A DNA stretch of 64,000 bases from Rhyacophila brunnea (GCA_022495005.1 JAGYXB010001100.1:372001-436000), one strand, 5' to 3'; shown: positions 48,625 through 60,317, numbered from the stretch's first letter. Notes: generated by a model from the letters alone, not told the origin. Program-made: numbers and translations.

Positions 48625-49003
48625 TTAAGGCTATACATCAGTTGAGGCATGGTCTAAAAGATCGTGGCTAGGCAATGCGCGGATTGCGGGTCGCGGGTGC
48701 AAATGACGCATGCCGAACGAAATGTAATTTATCATATAAATCCAACATGCGTCCGTTTAATGTTGTTTATTGTTATATTAGTAACAATGATAATATATTC
48801 ATCGACATGTTTTATTTTTAAAGTAAATGGGTAACATTTTTAGTCATCTTTATACGATTTAAGAATTAATACCCCCGTCGCCATCACGAAACAAATTGAC
48901 GTATTCACACCTCGACGTTCGCTCTCAGACTGCCAGCGAGTCCAATATTTCGTCGCGCCTATAGCTGAAAATTATTTGCCGATTCACTGAAGTATCGCCT
49001 TAA
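48625..49003. repeat. TTAA-flanked MITE, copy 2
   Basis: It begins TTAAGGCTATACATCAGTTG and ends CACTGAAGTATCGCCTTAA. It aligns along its whole length with 38478-38845 in the same orientation. Non-coding. Confidence 0.78.
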
Positions 49004-50002
49004 TCAAATATCTGATAATAGTAACAGCATTGTCAATCAATATCAAATTTATGTTCTTATTGAATCTAATAAAATTGGAGTATAACTATCCGAAATGCTC
49101 CAAGAACAACGTGTTATTTTATATCACAATGATATACAGCCGTTTCTTTCTGATTATACAGCTTACGGTAAACTGTGTTATCGTGAAATGTAATACGTAC
49201 AATTTACATATAGCCTGAAAGATCAAAATAATATAATCGTAAATTGCAGTATGGATAAAAATGTTGGGTCACTACTGTGGTATTCGATGTGTGGGTTGAG
49301 GATGATGATAATGAAGTCTGCGATGTAGCAGGGTGAGATTTATTAGCAGCGTATCGGTACAATAGTATATTATACAATGATAGTACATATAATCTACTGA
49401 GATAGTTACGAGCTAGGCACTTGGATTCGAGTGACATTTAGATAAATTATTCTTCGTTATTTATACAATAAAAAGTAATACATTAACATTAAATTCTATT
49501 ACATAATCATATTGGACTAATTATTGAGTCGGCGTTTTAAATCAAGTAGCTCGTGAAATATTATTTATTATTACAGTCGTAAGAAAATATGATACCATGA
49601 AAAATGATTATTCGGCTAATACACCGTAATGATATAATGTGCTATGATATGATGTAATAATATACCGTATCTAATATCGCCAATCAACTTGCTGATCTAG
49701 CTAAGAGTTGTTTGCTGGAAATTGATTCGCTGGGAATATATTACTGCAGAGTAATTTGATACATTAAACAATAGATATATGATCGCTATTATTCTGCAGC
49801 TACAAAAGTAATCAAAGCATGTTATCATCATCAGATTGACTAATTTAACTATACTAAAAATTATGGAATTCCTATTGAGGTGTTTCAATAAAGTAAATTA
49901 TAGCGCGTTCATTATTACATTAGATAAATCTATTATCTAACCAACTCATAGCATAATAATAATTAAAGTGTATATTTAATTTAATGTATTCATTGGTTAT
50001 AG

Positions 50003-50221
50003 GTGAACGGAGAACGAAATCCTGGCGAAGTATACAAAGACTTCAGAACGGCAGTGCTGAAGGTGTTGGGCGCTCAGGAAAATCCTTCAGGAGCTGCGAA
50101 CGGAGTAACAGGAACCGGTGCTGACGGAATACCAGGAGAAATAGTTGGCGTAGATCCTGCTCCAATAATGCCCGTAGCCGCACAAGCGATACCTAACATC
50201 ATGCCGAGAGTTGACTCACAA
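50003..50221 (+). CDS. AK5: Adenylate kinase 5-like, internal exon B (domain 1 end plus linker)
   Basis: This exon encodes 73 codons, phase 0 at both ends. The acceptor is TTATAG|GTGAAC. The donor CAA|GTTAGT is a usable but less common form. The first 25 residues or so (VNGERNPGEVYKDFR through AVLKVLG) are the last strand and helix of an NMP-kinase domain and follow directly on exon A. The remaining 45 or so residues are rich in Ala, Gly, Pro and Ile and have no motif, which suits a flexible linker to the next kinase domain. Read-through past the donor meets a stop after about 15 codons, so splicing is required. The intron before it is 31,901 bp and contains most of the mobile elements in the window. 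Confidence 0.8.
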
Positions 50222-50289
50222 GTTAGTAAAATAATTACTTCACCCAACCATGCCTCAGTTTCAGAGTAGGTATATAGGCAGAACAAGGG

Positions 50290-51170
50290 AGTCAACCATC
50301 GCCACTTCCTGTACTTATTGCCATGTCACCTTGGCCTGGACTGCAGGATGAAGGCCTCCCATACCTCCCTCTTCTCTTCTCGATCCTTAGTTTGTCCCTT
50401 TGCTGCCACGTGCATCTACCGAACTTTATGAGTTTCTCTAACCAGTGGGTTTTAGGGCGTCCCGGTAGGCATTTAGTCGACATTTATCCAGCGGTTGTCC
50501 ACTCACCGAGTGACATATCCAGCCATTGCCATTTCATCTCATTAGCGATCTTTATCCGTTTATTTTGTGATATTTACGCGTTATGCCCAACATGCACCTT
50601 TCCATACCAAGTTCCGCTAAGATTTCTTTTACATTAAGAGTATGTCTCATATGCATACGTGAGCGTTGGTAGCACACGTTGATTGACCCAGGCGCCCCAA
50701 TGCACTTAATGGCAGTTTGGTTCTGCGAGCAATCTCGTCATACATACCACCCGTCAATTGACATTTGTTGTCCAAGATAGATGTAGTTATTCACTCACTC
50801 AATTTGAGTACAATTGATGAGGATTGCTTTTGGTTCAGCAAAGCAGTTTATCATTACTTTTGTCTTTGACGTACTGGTTATGAAAAATATATTAAGTCGA
50901 AAAGGAAGGTCAGTGATCCCAGCCTTAGGCATCATTTTCACTCTGCTGCCTTACGCCCTATCTGAATTGAGCTCATTTATCTATTCACAATTAATTGTGA
51001 CTTTGACCAATTATTTGTCAATCAGTAACCCAAGAAGAATCATGATGCGGATATTGCTAACTCAGATCCACAATATAATATGCTCTTCACATTGCTTTAC
51101 AACGCAACCTCGAGTCTTGGACATCATCAATTCTTTCGTCCAACTGGTCAGGTAATTTCCATCTCGTCTT
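50290..51170 (-). pseudogene. RTE-type LINE ORF2 remnant, reverse strand
   Basis: On the minus strand broken frames give VLPTLTYAYET-like sequence, LGMERCMLGIT, NEMKWQW, CLPGRPKTHWLEKLIKFG and WQQRDKLRIEKRR. These follow the order seen in RTE-like ORF2 C-termini (a 'YGAETW' region, 'ERAMLG', 'KWKWAGH', 'GRP..RW'). Several stops and frameshifts are present. It lies just downstream of kinase exon B, in the 6.2-kb intron. A plus-strand fragment of the same class of protein is at 3805. Confidence 0.75.
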
Positions 51171-51552
51171 TCATCCCTTTTGGCACGTATTCTGTGAAAT
51201 ATAATATTATATGAATCAAAGTATTTTCTAGTAACAGTCAAGACAATTGCTTTTATATTGAATAATTTTATGGTATAATTTTTTTCTGAGAAAGTTCGAT
51301 AACTTCTATTGTAGATAAATTCGTAATGAGAATTTGACTCATAGTTTGACGACACTTGGTGAATACGTTTGAGTCATATCGGTGTTACTGATTGATTGTT
51401 CAAAGTTATTAAAGATGCAGAAAGTAATTTAAAATTTAGAAACGTACTCACAGTTAACTGAACACGTGAATTTAGTATATGAGTAGGTAAGTAATCTAAT
51501 ATGAAAGTGTAGGTAGGTAAAACACGATTATTTTAGTTTTTTTATTTTTTTC

Positions 51553-52465
51553 CAGGGCTTCGAACCGTTATTTTTTTTCGGTTTGGTTTTCGTTCCGGTT
51601 CAAGTAAACAAATATGTCGGTTCGGTTCGATTTTGGTTTTCGTTCCGAAAAAAATAACGGGTTTTCCGGTTTCAGCTCCGAGTGATCAATTTTTAAAATT
51701 TTTATTTGTATTAAGCATTTGAGTCGCTTAGAATCATAACTCACATATTCCAAAAATCAAGTTTTGAGATAATCGCTAAAAACCAACAGAGCACTATTTT
51801 TTGTAATTAGAAGAACAGTATTGAACTCCCTAGAATATTAATGAGTGAGAGAGTCGAATAACTTTTTTTTTTAAATATATATACCTAATACTCCTAACGT
51901 TGCAGACATACAGCATACTATGAGAAATAGAGCTCCCCGATTGGTTAGGAAGGCGTTGGTGACAAAACTCTATTCTTTGAAATATACGACATATTACACC
52001 AACAATGAACTTTGTCAACGATTTTCACATGGTTTAAATTGACTTTTAATACTCAACTATTTTTCGGTATATAGATTAATTCATTTAGAATCACTTGGCA
52101 TATTTAACTAAAAAACGACAAAATTGCAATATGTGAGTTATGATTCTAAGCGACTCATTTATTTTCTACCATAGTTTAGATCATTTTATGGTACTTGTAT
52201 GATAGCCAGTTGCCACGCTTGGAAACCAATGGTTATGCTGCACATAATATTTATAAATTATGAGAATTATGTCGAGATGCGTCACGACAACTGAACGACA
52301 ACTGAACGACAACTGAACGACAACTGAAAATGGGAGTAAGACCGTGGTTACGCGCATGATTGAATATATACAAAACCGAAAAAACCGAAATATATTTTTT
52401 CGGCTTCGTTCGAACAAACATAACTGTTTTTCTGGTTTTCAGTTCAGTTTTGGTTCGAAGCCCTG
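51553..52465. repeat. hAT-like MITE, CAGGGCTTCGAACC family
   Basis: The perfect 14-bp inverted termini CAGGGCTTCGAACC/GGTTCGAAGCCCTG enclose 913 bp. Subterminal regions are filled with GGTTCGGTT/AACCGAAAA-type words. The 8-bp flanks TTTTTTTC and AATTATTC match only 5 of 8, so the target duplication is not convincing. Non-coding. Confidence 0.75.
52282..52329. repeat. Short tandem repeat, 12-bp unit
   Basis: The unit ACGACAACTGA plus one base is repeated four times in the right half of the CAGGGCTTCGAACC element. It may have expanded by replication slippage. Confidence 0.85.
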
Positions 52466-52669
52466 AATTATTCACAATTTGATGACAGTCTTTGGTTAAA
52501 TATCTTCCAAATGCATTTATTTTTCACTTTATAAATTACTCCTAAATGCAGAATTATTAATTAAACAATTATTTTATTATTCATCACGAAATATACGTAA
52601 GATACTTATTACGAAATATACTTATTATTGAAAAAGTATATTTTTAAAAAACCTCTAAAAACAAAATAA

Positions 52670-52780
52670 AATAGGATCGAATTGGATCGAACTAGCTTCA
52701 CGGAGAATGTTCTCACTTTTCAAGCTATCAATCCGTCTATAGTCATAGGAATTAATTCTAACAACTACGGAATCCGAGGT
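52670..52780. repeat. Dispersed repeat, copy 2
   Basis: It aligns with 21405-21545 (GATCGAACTAGCT, CTCACTTTTCAAG, GCTATCAATCCGTCTA, AATTCTAACAACTACGG). Possibly a tRNA-like SINE head on the minus strand. Confidence 0.4.
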
Positions 52781-53133
52781 TTAGACTTTCACCAGGGAAG
52801 GGCAATCAGATTTGTGATTAATTTAAGTAATGATGACCTACTAGTATAAGTTGTCCGCTGAGTGAGGGCGCCTCATGCTAACATTTGACATGTAATTTAA
52901 TACTTTTTATACTGTAATTAGGAATTGCAATACCAGTATTTCAAAACCGGTATTCCAGTATTTATCGATACCGAAATACCGGTTTTCAAAATTCAAAATA
53001 CCGGAATTTTCGGTATTAAGAAAGCAAACTCGTTTACGTTTTTGATTAGTTGTGTGCTGCTAAAATTCATTGACAATATATTGACTGAATCCTACAGAGG
53101 TGAAATAATAATATAAGAAAATTCATATAAGTA

Positions 53134-55674
53134 CTAGCTGAGCCAGCTGGCTCTCGCCAGTCTGTCTCGCTAGGTCTTGCAGACAGCTTTTCGTCATAAT
53201 GACATGGTGTTGGATTTTAATATAATTGTAAAGTATGTAAAGACGGCGCCATAGTTTTCCCTTATAGTTTTACGTCAGACATTTTGACATTTCGCTGATT
53301 TGTTAGTTTTGCGATTTGCATGTCGTCACTGCCAATACAAATTTGGAGTCATATGCGTAGTCTATTCTGGAGTCAGGCCTTCACAATATTACCTGACACC
53401 ACTTCAGGCTGCTAGGCCTAGCAGAACAGCTGGCAATCAACGATTGCTACCATTGACATTTTAATTTTAATACATTATATGTGTAGGTATGTGCATTTAA
53501 ATATGATAAATAATTATACATCTCATTCATTCGAATATGCAGCAATATTATGTGATTATCATTAAAAGCGATCCAATATATCCCAATATTAATCTTTTTC
53601 GGGTCCCACTTACATAATAGAAAAAGATTAGTAGCATTAAAAACAAATTTAAACATTGTTTTGTTTCATTGTCTATAAAAAATAAATGCTTGCAGCCATA
53701 GAATAATATTTAAAAATCAAATTTTGAATTCAAAATTAACCTTAACCAATATAGTTTCCCTGTGCGGGACATTTATTTCGAGACAAATGTTGATAAATAA
53801 GAAAGCAATACATATTATATCTGAGAGGAATAGACCAATTTTGATAATAATAGGAATTTATAAAACCTAAAAATGTGGAATCAGCTTAAAGAGGCCTTCA
53901 TCTAGCAGTGGATTGATGACGATAATGACGATATAAATAGGTTGGTATATAAAATCACAAATTTAAAAAAAATATAGCAGTTTATATGACTAAGAAGAGT
54001 AGAATTAGGTTGGCATAACCTTCATCCAGCAGTGGATTGGTCATGGTTGATGATGATAATGACGATATTATGAATGGGTAAATATAGTATCAGCAATTTT
54101 GATAAATATAGCAATTCATATGATCGACAGAAATACAAACAACTTAGAAAGGCCTTCATCCACCAGTGGATTGATTCAGGCTCATGATGGTAATGGCAAT
54201 ATAAATAGATATAATATCACCAATTTTTATAAATACAGCAATTAAAATGATATAAAGGAGTAGAATCAGGCATGGGAGGCCTTTATCCAGCAGTGGATTA
54301 GTTCAGGTCGATGATGATAAGGACGATAGAAATAGGTATAATATCACAAATTCGGTTAACCTATATAGTAGTAGAGTCAGATTGCGGAACCCTTCATCCA
54401 GCAGTGGATTGATCGTGGTTGATGGTGATGACGATATGAGTATGTAGATAAATATAACATCACCGATTTTGATAAATACAGCAATTCATATGACAGAAAG
54501 GAGTATAATCAGACTATGGGAGGCCTTTATCCAGCAGTGGATAGGTTCAGGTCGATGATGAGAGGATGATAGAAATAGGTATAATATCACAAATTCGCTA
54601 AACCGATAGTCGTAGAATCACGTTACGGAACCCTTCATCCAGCAGTGGATTGATGATGATGATGAAATTCAAGACTATCAAGAATACAATCAACGTAGAG
54701 AGGCCGTCATCCAGCAGTGGATTTATTAAGGCTCGTGATAAAAATGGCATTATAAATATAGATAGTATAATATCACTGATTTCCATGTGTAAGTAAGGAG
54801 TAGAATAAAGCTGAGGAGGCCTTCATCCAGCAGTGGATAGGTCCAGATTGATGATGATAAAGATGGTAAAAATAGGTAGATATTATACAATATCACACAT
54901 TTTGTTAATTATAACAATTCGTATTAATTTATTTCATTGTTTGCAATGGCAACTTAATATGACTATATCTATGAAAATTAGTAGCCTAGGTAATTATTCA
55001 ATAAAAAAATAGTGCGTAAACAGCCACAAAGAAGTATTTAAAAAAAATCAAATTTGTTATTAATTAATAGAAAACTCATCTTACAATAAAAATGTATTGA
55101 TTGAAATTGATTATTTAACATGCTAATAGAAATGTCACATTTTTTCGATTAATTCTGCAAATTCTAAATTTGAATTCTGACACGTCAAATAATGAACTTG
55201 TTTTGCGAAAGAAAACAAATGACAATCTAAGTCTATTAGTTTGACAGATAAAAAGCAGTGACATGGTTTTAGATTATATTTTCGTAGTAATTAGTGAGGA
55301 AAGATGTATTTATTTCTTGTAGCACGCCAATGTGCTACTTACAGATTTGAATAGTTTGGTGGAATATTAATTCTGATTTGTGAAATATCGATTATATAAA
55401 AAGTATTAAGTGACAATATAATCAATTTGCCGTAGATGGCTAGCAAGATGCGAAAATGTATGGTGACGGATGTAAAACGCGATTTAAAAACGATATTATC
55501 TGTGATTGTGTCGAGTTTTATCATATTGTGCCGGATTCAAATGGAAGTAGATTTGGGACTCCAAAAATTGAAGTGAATTCCTTTAATAATCAACAAAGTG
55601 GTATTTAAATAAAAAAGTTGACGTATTTTCCAAAATCTCTTAGGATAATAATATATAGGAGATAATTGTCGCGA
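53134..55674 (-). mobile_element. Helitron-like element carrying a tandem array
   Basis: On the minus strand its 3' end reads GAGCCAGCTGGCTC (a perfect palindrome able to form a hairpin), AG, then CTAG followed by T. Its 5' end starts TC after an A. This is the Helitron pattern, and removing it rejoins the split MITE at an AT dinucleotide. No Rep or helicase frame is seen, so it is non-autonomous. The 3' start resembles other insect Helitrons (CTAGCTGA-CC type). Confidence 0.65.
53897..54838 (+). repeat. Nine-unit tandem array with CATCCAGCAGTGGAT core
   Basis: Starts of the core are at 53897, 54021, 54155, 54282, 54393, 54526, 54634, 54706 and 54822, so periods are 124, 134, 127, 111, 133, 108, 72 and 116 bp. 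Each unit has (A)GGCC or GGAACCC, TTCATCCAGCAGTGGAT, a GATGATGAT-like run, then TATAATATCAC and AATT. Units starting 54282 and 54526 are alike, as are those at 54393 and 54634 in their lead-in, so there is a two-unit higher-order pattern. The core is like the tail of insect LINE/SINE sequences. Confidence 0.85.
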
Positions 55675-56446
55675 TGAATTATCATAACATTATTTCGAAA
55701 TAGAAAATATTCGTGACAAATGTTCAATTATTCTATAATTATTGATGACTGTAAAAGCGTTGAATTTAAGACGCTTTTCCTGCAGCCGGATTTATTTGTA
55801 CTTGATGAACTAGGCGTCAGCTTTTTGAGGGCTTTAGTTTAAATTATCAGTATATTCAAATTATTTGTAAAAATCACTAGTTCTACAATATTATGATCAA
55901 TACATATTTTTAGATGTCAACATAATAAACGTAGGTAGGTGGGTTTTGGCTAAAATAATGTTTTAAAGAGATTTTAATAGCTATATCTATTCATTGCTAA
56001 GTACTTCAGTTTTTTAATGTTTTAACGAATACCGGTATTAATACCGGTATTCAATAATAAATGCCGAAAAACCGCTATTGACATTTTCATTCGGTATTAC
56101 AATCCCTAATTGTAATAAACTTAGTTCTAAATTCGAACACCTGACAATTTATGATGTTATATAACATGAATATAAATGGCTGACGTTCTTACTGTTAATT
56201 CTACATTTCTCTGGTTTCTAGAATTAAACCCAACCTTAGAAAATAATGAACTCTACAAATAAAAGAGTGAATGTTCAAGGTCAAGAAACAATTTTTAGTA
56301 AGAGACAGTTAAACTTATTTGTTTGGCTCCTTGCTCACGATGATTTATTTTTAATACTACCTATATAAATTTTAAAACTCATGGACCAAAGTTTCAACCG
56401 TTCCATGGTGGAAAACAAGATAATAATCATTGTTATTTTTACACAG

Positions 56447-56622
56447 CACGTAGTCCAAGCCGATGTCATAACCGTAAAGGCGGCGGACATGGAAGCAGGT
56501 TATGATACTTCTGCCAAGAGTACTCCACCAGCAGCTCTTTGGGTGATCGGTGGACCCGGGAGTAATAAGGCTGCGCTTTGTCAGCGAGCTGCCACGCAGA
56601 TGCCTGGATGGGTTCATGTCAG
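56447..56622 (+). CDS. AK5: Adenylate kinase 5-like, internal exon C (P-loop of second kinase domain)
   Basis: This exon is 176 bp, with acceptor TTTTTACACAG|CAC and donor GTCAG|GTAAAT; it starts in phase 0 and ends with two bases of a codon. After about 30 linker residues it carries ALWVIGGPGSNKAALC, the ATP-binding P-loop of a second NMP-kinase domain, then a helix and PGWVHV, which leads to the next strand. The usual loop in this fold is GGPGSGKGT. Here the Gly before Lys is Asn and the residues after Lys are Ala-Ala, while the Lys itself is kept. I recall similar GSNK loops in insect proteins of this group, so it may be a lineage feature rather than damage. Catalytic competence is uncertain. 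Confidence 0.82.
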
Positions 56623-58214
56623 GTAAATTGGTGACTTAATTACGTAAGTTATTATACAACACAACTAATTAGATCAAAGCAGTGTTCAGTGCCAGGTAAC
56701 GCTTATTAAGTTAAGCAAAATGTTATAGTCGTTATCAAAACTATTAAAACAATAGCATGGCTGTGGAATAGTTGTCTATTATTGACAACAATCAAAATCA
56801 TCCTTGTATAGAAAAAGGCATATTCACTTTTTCATAGAATGATTTTTTAAATTGCTGTATTCAGTTTTACCATCACTACAGTCTTTTAGATTAGCGTGGT
56901 GACCTCTAAAAACCAGTTTTATTATTATGAAAATTGCACATTATTTCCGCTGAAATTACGTATTTGCAATCAATATGATGATGCTGCATTCTTCAAACTC
57001 GTGAATGTAAAGTCTATAATAAATCATAATTTAATAAAAAAAAAATCTATATTACTGTAAATTAATAATAATTATTACGAACCTACGTAAATACACTGTA
57101 CCAATAACATTGTTCATCCAAAACTTTAAATGTTCAATTTTTGAGGATGGTGATTTTTTGCAGCAAGTATTACGAATTATTAGGTCCAATCAATCCGGTA
57201 ACTATAAAGAATATAATAAATATTAAATTATTATTGTACTAAAAAGAAGCTCATCATCATAAATTGAACAATGAACTATTTTAGTTATCTATTATAGAAT
57301 TGAGAATATTTAAGCTAGGTACATATTATTCTTCTTTATCTGCTTCTTTTTCTATAAACATACCACATACGCGTGAAGTTCGATAGTTTTGACAGAAAAT
57401 ATGACGTAGTTAGAGTTAGAAAATTATGCAATGGGCTTCATGCAATAAATAATAACGAAGACAATAATTAAATTTAACCTATGTAGTTCGTGCTTAGTAA
57501 AAGATGTACAATTGTAATCTGCGCAAATTCAATGTTAAGTTGTTCCGCTACAAACTGTTTTAATGTTTGTATATGCCCTTAACTTGAATAGATAACAGTC
57601 TACAAGATGGAATTTCTTGAGAAGAGTTGAGTGGTAAATCATAATAAATGATTCATGTGCAGGCGAGCCCTCTCCTAGAGTGTTATATGAATATGTTTAC
57701 AGTAAAACTATAACATAAATTAAATTAAATTATAGACTGAAGCTTCAGGCTTAACTTAATAGTTCGCCCCATACAATATAAGAAATTACTTGGACTAAAT
57801 TTCTAGTAGACCTGAAATGTCTGCTCACTTCGTACTTCTGCTATGTAGACTTTTCAGTCGGGCTCTGAGAAAGGCGGCAAAATGTAAATTTATAAAATTA
57901 ACATTGCCTTCTTTAGATACATTTTCAATTTCAATCATAACAATTGATAGGCTTTCATGCCCTGTTGATGCATTCTAAAAAGTTACTATTTTTCTAGCAT
58001 AGTAGACCACCCTCCACGTAACCTTGCAATTTGGAATAGATTTTTTTTTGAATTACTTTGAATTATTTGATGAAATCAGCCAATCAGGCGCCTGGTATTT
58101 ACTAATATGCAGTGCGCATTACACACAAATCTTGTCACGGTGTACAATAATTGCAAAGTTACGTGGTTGATACTATAAGACGCCATGTTAATAAATATTT
58201 AATGTTGTTTTCAG
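56623..58214 (+). other. Kinase intron C-D (1,592 bp)
   Basis: GT...AG limits fit the exon models on both sides. No repeat or RNA was recognised inside. The following intron (58435 to the end) holds the tRNA-like sequence, the second TAGAGTTGGG MITE and the fold-back palindrome. 58672-59774 and 60326-61409 in it are otherwise blank apart from a small local duplication (TCTCTCATGATCCGTA, about 59297-59335). Confidence 0.6.
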
Positions 58215-58434
58215 TGTCGGGCGCAATTTACGCCTCTCAGCCGAGGGTGGTGATCTCCGGCCAGGATCTGACGCGTCGGTCACTCGCCAATCAATAACCG
58301 GCGGAGAAATGGTTCCTCATAATATTGTGCTCAAGATGCTTCAGGAGAGAATGGTGGCGCTTTCTGGTGCGAAGGGGCTGATTATTGATGGATTTCCAAG
58401 AGACGTCGAACAGGCGCACGCCTTTGAACGACAG
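58215..58434 (+). CDS. AK5: Adenylate kinase 5-like, internal exon D (NMP-binding region of second domain)
   Basis: This exon is 220 bp, with acceptor TTGTTTTCAG|TGTCGG and donor CGACAG|GTAAGA. The AG left over from exon C plus the first T make a Ser codon, giving WVHVSVGRNLRLSAE, where adenylate kinases have the 'STGDLLR' segment. Next come MVPHNIVLKMLQERM (the helix after the AMP site) and GLIIDGFPRDVEQAHAFER, a clear match to the adenylate kinase signature with DGFPR. The exon ends in phase 0. The LID and C-terminal parts of the second domain must lie beyond the window. Exon G+C is much higher than in the introns around it, as expected for conserved coding sequence. Confidence 0.85.
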
Positions 58435-58586
58435 GTAAGAAAATTAATTCAATACCTGCTACATAAACTATTTTTATTGTTTTATTCGACAAATATTAAA
58501 TATCATAACATTCTTTTATTGAGCAAATATATAATTTAAAAACACTCCAGATATACCTACCAAAAATCTTAAAAAAAAAAAAATAG

Positions 58587-58659
58587 GACGCGCGACGGGA
58601 CTCAAACCAGTATCTACTGGATTCTTGCCAACGTGCTTTACCAATTGAGCAACGTACAT
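58587..58659 (-). other. tRNA-like sequence, 73 nt, with T-run after it
   Basis: On the minus strand the length is exactly 73 nt. The D-arm region is TTGCTCAATTGGTAAAGC, the B box is CTGGTTTGAGTCCC, and the acceptor ATGTACG/CGCGCGT pairs at 6 of 7 with wobbles. A run of T follows, like a Pol III terminator. The anticodon stem pairs poorly in the standard register and base 33 is not T, so it is more likely a tRNA pseudogene or SINE head than a working tRNA. Confidence 0.4.
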
Positions 58660-59782
58660 CCTATCTAATAACGATAAAATTAACTAATAGACAATAGTTT
58701 TTTTTACATTTTGAAGTGCTTAACAAATTGTGTTAATTTTGGCAAACGGCTTTTGTGTTTTTAATGGAGTTATCAATTACCTACACGGCGACAGGATCTT
58801 TGCAAATATTAGTTATTACGTACCTACTTGCATTTGGTAATAATGTAACAAACATTTTGTTTTATTCAACGAACAACTTACAAGATTTGAAAATCTCAGG
58901 TGTACAACCAATGGAAAAAAAATATTGAGAAGATTGGGCGTCGTATTTGAGTCGTGGTAGAGCTTTTTAAGTGGACTGTAATTATTTTAAGGGGTGATGA
59001 GGAGGTCGGATCTAGGGGTGGGGGCGATGGAACAGAATGCCAGACACTGACCTTTGTGACAATGTTTGATGGCTCCGTGGTCTGGTTTCCACTGTCATTC
59101 GTGCGGTATTGTTATTTTGGGTCACCCGGTTCGTACACTCACACTTAGGGATTATATGTGAGGGTGTATGAATGATGATGATAGATTCTGAATGAGTCTG
59201 TATTTATTGAGTCAATCACTTAACCGACGGAAAGCTATTAGAAGCCCGCTCACACCCGCTATCGAGATGCAACTGAATGTTCCTTGTAACATGGTCTCTC
59301 ATGATCCGTATCTCTCATGTCTCTCATGATCCGTAATTGCTTATTGATTGTCTGGTAACAATAACACTGGGGATTTGGAGGTGGGTGAGGGGATAAGGAG
59401 TGGAATGGGACTATAAATGGCCCAACCAAGTAGGTAAACGAGTATATTATCTGAGGCATTTTTAAATTATGTATGCCTGGTTATAAATGTATATAGTAGT
59501 ATAAGATTGGGTGTTATAGAGCGTGGAGGCCTGAGACAATGTTTTTTTTTGAGCTTCACTACATTTGACTATAATATTGCAATACCCCAGGATCCCTTGG
59601 AACCCATTTCGGAAACGAAGTATTATTGTATATTACCTAATACTGCAGTGGTATATTAAAATTCATATGTATAAAACTGTAACAGCTTAAGATGTTATCG
59701 CCCTTCAATATATAATGATAATTAGAAGGAAATCGTTTATGATGTCATATTAGACGTTTTTATCGATCAAAGGTATCGTAAC

Positions 59783-60317
59783 TAGAGTTGGGTTCTCGAG
59801 AAATTTTCGAGATTTTCAATCCCGAATCTCGAGAATTGAAATTTTTAACATTTTGGGAAATCCCGAATCTTGAGAATCTTTTCTCGGGATTCGGGATTTC
59901 TTTATTATCAAATATTAATTGAAAAAACGAGTTCCTATATGAAAAAAGTGGACAGAAAACACAAAACGTTCAAAGACTGATCGGAGCATTAATTAACACA
60001 ATTAAGCCGACGTCGACTCAAAATGAGCGCAACATCTGGGAATTTTGTGTTTCAAAAGCGTACGCGATTGTCAGACGCAGCGATTGACGGTCTGTCGTTT
60101 TTGAAATTCCATTTAATAAGTAATGTTTTGAAATATTTTTGATAACCTACTTCTACCTAAAAAAAAATTTTTTTGGAATTTGTCTGTTTTTACACTGATT
60201 TTAGTATTTTTACAGGTTTTTTTTTAAATTTCCCTATATCTCGAGAATTATTGAGAGTTCTTTTCTGAAAATCCCGAATCTCGATATTGAGATTTTCTCG
60301 GGAAATACCCAACTCTA
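59783..60317 (-). repeat. hAT-like MITE, TAGAGTTGGG family, copy 2
   Basis: It is 535 bp, the reverse of copy 1 at 4.4 kb (shared AACATTTTGGGAAATCCCG-like ends, CAAAGACTGATCGG, GTCGACTCAAAATGAGCGC). The 8-bp flanks ATCGTAAC (59775-59782) and ATCGTACC (60318-60325) match 7 of 8. Confidence 0.87.

Larger units (their letters stand above)
52919..56108 (+). repeat. hAT-like MITE, TAGGGATTGCAATACCGG family, copy 3, split
   Basis: The left part (52919-53133) and right part (55675-56108) align with copy 2 read in the same direction. The 8-bp flanks ACTGTAAT (52911-52918) and ATTGTAAT (56109-56116) match 7 of 8 although they lie 3.2 kb apart, which shows that both parts are one insertion. A 2.5-kb Helitron-like element splits it. 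Confidence 0.85.

Noticed and set aside
50290..50640. Host exon downstream of kinase exon B
   Set aside because: The minus strand matches an RTE-type ORF2 C-terminus with stops, and the plus-strand frame is its shadow.
53897..54838. CRISPR array
   Set aside because: Unit lengths vary, spacers are related to each other, and the host is a eukaryote. It is a tandem repeat.
58954..59148. 64-codon frame after kinase exon D
   Set aside because: No splice context or similarity to the adenylate kinase LID region was seen; it is likely intron.
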